Assembly: GCF_000328475.2 (NCBI RefSeq)
Contig: NC_026478.1
Span: 1,612,001 to 1,676,000 of the forward strand
Reading direction: 5' to 3'
Length of the DNA stretch: 64,000 nt
Source of the DNA: Mycosarcoma maydis
Taxonomy: Eukaryota > Basidiomycota > Ustilaginomycetes > Ustilaginales
The position numbers and the translations under genes are program-made. This document shows, one piece after another, positions 61,144 to 64,000 of the stretch (position 1 is the first letter of the stretch; each line of letters opens with the position of its first letter). The notes beneath the pieces are model-generated. The model was not told the origin of the DNA, made no database searches, and saw only the letters and a program-made list of their open reading frames with translations.

Positions 61144-62542
61144 CCTGGTGTAAGAGGCGAGCGGCTGCTCGGCTCAGGATGCCAGGCTGGTAGCGGAGGA
61201 TGAAGCAGACAGCGTCTTATCAGTATACAGAGACAGCGAGGGGTTTTGGAGAGGAGAGTTGTTTTGCGATGAAGATGTGGGCTCTCTTTGTCGATTTGGC
61301 CTCGGGTTCGGATTCGGGGTGCGAGGTGGTCAAGAGGTGTTGTGCGGGCCCGCGTCCTTCACAGCCGATGAGTGCGATCAGTTCTACAAGTGGTGCATGG
61401 CGCAAGTCTCCTGGAGTGATGGTAGTGATCGAGACGATTGATCCGGTGAGCTGCGCGTCGCGTCACAGTTGGCACGATGGACTGATTTCGACTCTGGCTC
61501 ACGACACCAGAACGACACAAGATCCGAGCGTTTCGTCGGACGTGCGTGACGTGTCGGCACCGATATTGAGCGACGAAATGAGTCGTAAGGAGGGATAGGG
61601 CCAAGGCGATCGTCGACACGACGTGCGATGTTGAACAAGTCAAGTAGGTGTTCCGGTCCGTGTCAGGAAGGAAGCCTCTAAGCAGCAACCACAATCACGA
61701 ATCACGAATCACGTATTCACAGATTCACGATTCTTCGTGTTCCTCCACCGGAAAAGTGCAACTCGAAACTCGTGACTGGTCGTGGGTTCTGCGCAACACG
61801 CGCACCGCTCAGCCTTATAAAGTGTAAGCCTCGGACACACTCACGACTTGTCAGGGTCCAAGTCGTGAGTCTTGTCGCGCTTTGCTGCGCCACTTTCAGC
61901 ACGCTGAATCACACAGCTCTTGCGTGGGCTATCAACTCCGCCATCTTGCCACTTGTGTGCTCGTGCTGCCCTCAACGGCGTCTCATGCCCAGTCATCATT
62001 TCGACATGTTTGATAACGCGGCCGGTCGTGACGGTGCGGGAGCTGGGTGCGGGTTTGGCCTGAATCCGTTGACATCTTCTGAATCGTGAATTGGTTTGGT
62101 GTGCTGATTTGGCTGACTCAGCCAAGTTCGCCGTTCCGATCGACAAGATGGAATCGCGGCACGCGCTACAGCGGCGAAAGTTGGCTCACATTCGCCGTGT
62201 TGCTGCGTGCGCACATTCGCGATTCGCGATTCTCACGCTCTGCTGTAACTTTGGGACGAATCTGCTATCGAAATGGCATGTACAAGATGAGCGACGGGTG
62301 TCATCGACACAAACTGATCTGATCTGATTTGATTTGACTGTGTCATGTGACGCTGCTCCGAAATGCAAGGCCACGAGATGGCGTTTGGAACGCCCCTAAA
62401 AACCAAGCTTTGAAAGAACTGACATCACAAGACCCTGCAGCGCCAATCGTGAATCACGATTGGACACAACGACGCTGCCAAGTACTCGTGACTGATATAA
62501 GAGTCGAGCGTGTTACAGAGCCAAATGTGGTGGTGCGGCGAA
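61144..62542. other. 1.4 kb intergenic region with repeats and a TATA-like element
   Basis: Both neighbours are on the minus strand. No gene is well supported. It contains AATCACGAATCACGAATCAC near 61693-61712 followed by more heptad words to 61734, a TATAAA at 61816-61821 on the plus strand, and a perfect inverted repeat at 62443-62463. A tentative small spliced ORF downstream of the TATA (ATG 61986, possible GTGCGG...GACTCAG intron ending at about 62113) was not accepted. Confidence 0.5.
62443..62463. repeat. Perfect inverted repeat, 10-bp arms with 1-bp spacer
   Basis: CCAATCGTGA, single A, then its exact reverse complement TCACGATTGG. Contains the heptad core TCGTGA/TCACGA and a CCAAT box on each side. 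Confidence 0.9.
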
Positions 62543-64000
62543 TTACAAGACACCTCGGAGCAAGAGGATCCGATTCTCGCACAGACACACTAGCGTATCC
62601 TCCCACCGTTCATGATCGACATGGGCTTGCATCGGCAGACGAACGTTGCATACGCCGAGAAGCGGGCCGCTCGCACCACGTTGACTATTTCCCCCGGTGG
62701 CTTCGTCTCCGCTTGTCGCTCCTGCTAAACGCAGAACGCGCGAAGGAGCACTCTGAGCAGTGCGTTCCGCCGTCGAGTAATACACGAACAAGTTGCCTGC
62801 ACCCCCACTTGAATCTGTCCGGCTGCCTCCTGTAACGCGAGGCGCACTCTCAAATGCCAGTACTGCAAATCCTTGGCGACGCTTATAAACGTGGATCCGC
62901 TGAGCATCACGTTTCGAGGCGAGCACAAACGACAGCGCTGGCATAGTGCATGTGTGCATCCAGGCTCCATCGGACAAGCTGAAAATCGCTCCGTCCAGCT
63001 CGTGTTTCATCACGACCGTATCGTCATTGTTCGATCCAGGTAGCGGTGTGGCTAGTACGGTCCAACATTCCTTGGAGCTGCGTACGTGTTCATCATGGCC
63101 AGTGGAGATGGTTGTGAGGACCAAAGGACGCCCGACATTTGCATCTTCTTCCTCGAGACTGTCTTTGAGCAAGCTCGGCTGGTCGAGCGAGAGACTTGTA
63201 CCACCATTAGTGGTGAAAGCGGAAGCGGAGGCATCGAATCCTGTACGATCCATCCCAAATCCTTGGGTCGACTCTTCGTCAACGGTATACTTGTCCATGC
63301 CCTCTAGCATCGTGAGCAGCTCGGAAGGGTCCATCGTCTCCGGTACATCGTCTTGGTTGTCCTCTTGGTCGATTGCTTCGTGTCGTTGCTGATCGTCTTT
63401 GATACCCGATTGGCCATTGGCAGCGCGCTCGACAGTGGATCTGGCTTGCTGAAAGCTGAGTTGTGTCCGACTTGCTGCCTCGGCGTGCGTCTCGCGGTGT
63501 CGAGTGCGATCGCCAAATACTTGCATCCACCGCGTCCCTTGATGCTTCTTCTCGAGATGCAGCGTCAACAGGCTCACGCGCTTGGCTCGCTCCAACGTCC
63601 ATACGCTTCCTGTAGGGTCGATCTCTCCCCACGTACTTCGCGAGGTGTATCGCCCGGAAGCGATCATCCGTGCCGCCCGTGTAAGCTCATCGTCTTGACC
63701 CGTCGCAGTTTGGCTTGTGTCCGTGTTGATTTCGGTGATTCTTGATGATGAGGGTGTGTTGAGCAGCGTCAGTGCATCTTGCGTGAACGACAGACTGAGG
63801 GCCGAGAGAGAGAAATGCGCTCGAACGTGCGAAGTTGTGATCCACGATGGTAGGGCAAATGCGAGGGTGAGTGTGTCGCTTGTCTGTGCCCACGAGAAGT
63901 GGGGGGCTGGTCGTCTCGATGCAACTACGGGAGAAGGCGGGTTGGTGTCTGAGCTTGTACTAGTATCTTTGAATGACGTTGTTGTGTCTTTCGACTGGTT
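62543..64000 (-). CDS. NUDCD1-like CS-domain protein (5' partial, runs off the right edge)
   Basis: The frame is open through base 64000, so the true start is outside; 485 residues are visible. An internal ATG at 63667 is not the start, because upstream codons continue the same domain. The first ~150 visible residues form a CS (p23/NudC) domain: PHFSWAQTSDTLTLAFALPS, VRAHFSLSALSLSF, then WGEIDPTGSVWTLE and TLHLEKKHQGTRWMQVFG. Next is an acidic PETMDPSELLTMLEGMDKYT, then a region resembling NUDCD1's beta-propeller-like part (WTVLATPLPG, DGAIFSLSDGAWMHTCTMPA, VLASKRDAQRIHVYKRRQ). NudC-type CS proteins are Hsp90 co-chaperones for WD-repeat clients and dynein-linked proteins. It ends in the hydrophobic ILLLRGVL. 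The assignment is moderate because half the gene is missing. Confidence 0.72.
   Translation of the reverse strand, partial: NQSKDTTTSFKDTSTSSDTNPPSPVVASRRPAPHFSWAQTSDTLTLAFALPSWITTSHVRAHFSLSALSLSFTQDALTLLNTPSSSRITEINTDTSQTATGQDDELTRAARMIASGRYTSRSTWGEIDPTGSVWTLERAKRVSLLTLHLEKKHQGTRWMQVFGDRTRHRETHAEAASRTQLSFQQARSTVERAANGQSGIKDDQQRHEAIDQEDNQDDVPETMDPSELLTMLEGMDKYTVDEESTQGFGMDRTGFDASASAFTTNGGTSLSLDQPSLLKDSLEEEDANVGRPLVLTTISTGHDEHVRSSKECWTVLATPLPGSNNDDTVVMKHELDGAIFSLSDGAWMHTCTMPALSFVLASKRDAQRIHVYKRRQGFAVLAFESAPRVTGGSRTDSSGGAGNLFVYYSTAERTAQSAPSRVLRLAGATSGDEATGGNSQRGASGPLLGVCNVRLPMQAHVDHERWEDTLVCLCENRILLLRGVL

Noticed and set aside
61986..62301. Small spliced gene downstream of TATAAA at 61816, with ATG 61986 and a possible intron ending GACTCAG.
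   Set aside because: The joined product has no recognisable sequence and the frame choice is arbitrary; the TATA-to-ATG distance is ordinary but not decisive.

Overview
The window is from a fungal nuclear genome, almost certainly a smut fungus (Ustilaginomycotina, Ustilago/Sporisorium-like). Evidence: long, mostly intron-free ORFs of basidiomycete type; a few short GT-AG introns with CTNAC-type branch points, usually near the 5' end of the gene; a typical set of yeast-like housekeeping proteins; and many short intergenic repeats built on AATCACGAAT / ATTCGTGATT and ACTCGTGACT words. The species is inferred from general character, not proven. No bacterial, organellar or intact viral genes were seen.

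Layout. 1-13.5 kb: the 3' part of a Sec7-PH Arf exchange factor (+), tail to tail with a Sec2-type Rab exchange factor (-); an uncharacterised low-complexity protein whose start codon is split by an intron (+); NAD-dependent glycerol-3-phosphate dehydrogenase ending in a peroxisomal-type SRL (-); and the RCC1-type Ran exchange factor (-). 14-18.7 kb: a tiny Con-6 family gene and a class II (GH38, Ams1-type) alpha-mannosidase. 18.7-22.8 kb: the accessory-looking part, with a two-exon secreted protein of unknown function (candidate effector), a decayed Ty1/copia integrase fragment and dense heptad repeats. 22.8-28.2 kb: GSK-3 kinase (+), Bub2-type TBC GAP (-) and a SIM-plus-RING-like protein (-). 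28.2-30.8 kb: no convincing ORF, but a TATA-like element, splice signals, strong hairpins and a box C/D snoRNA-like element, so a spliced structured noncoding transcript is suspected. 30.9-35.1 kb: mitochondrial ribosomal protein uL30m, an adenosine deaminase-like enzyme and CCT-eta chaperonin. 35.9-44.5 kb: a very large Fab1/PIKfyve lipid kinase. 44.5-47.7 kb: a 3.2 kb gap without a recognisable gene. 47.7-56.1 kb: a secreted double-psi beta-barrel protein, the Fcp1 CTD phosphatase, a GNL1-type permuted GTPase and methylthioadenosine phosphorylase. 56.2-64 kb: a Rad5/HLTF-like SNF2-RING protein and the 3' part of a NUDCD1-like gene that runs off the right edge.

The genes are mostly independent housekeeping units, not a pathway cluster. 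Loose themes are small-GTPase control (Arf-GEF, Rab-GEF, Ran-GEF, Bub2 GAP, GNL1), endosome/vacuole function (Fab1, Ams1) and SUMO/ubiquitin-linked genome maintenance (SIM-RING protein, SNF2-RING protein). The parts most worth a second look are the secreted protein beside the copia relic, the structured transcript at 29-30.8 kb, the AT|G start-codon intron, the SRL-tailed GPD1, the two possible starts of the MTA phosphorylase, and the heptad/palindrome repeat family found in nearly every intergenic gap. Exon boundaries were placed by eye from splice consensus and reading frame; no database search was run.
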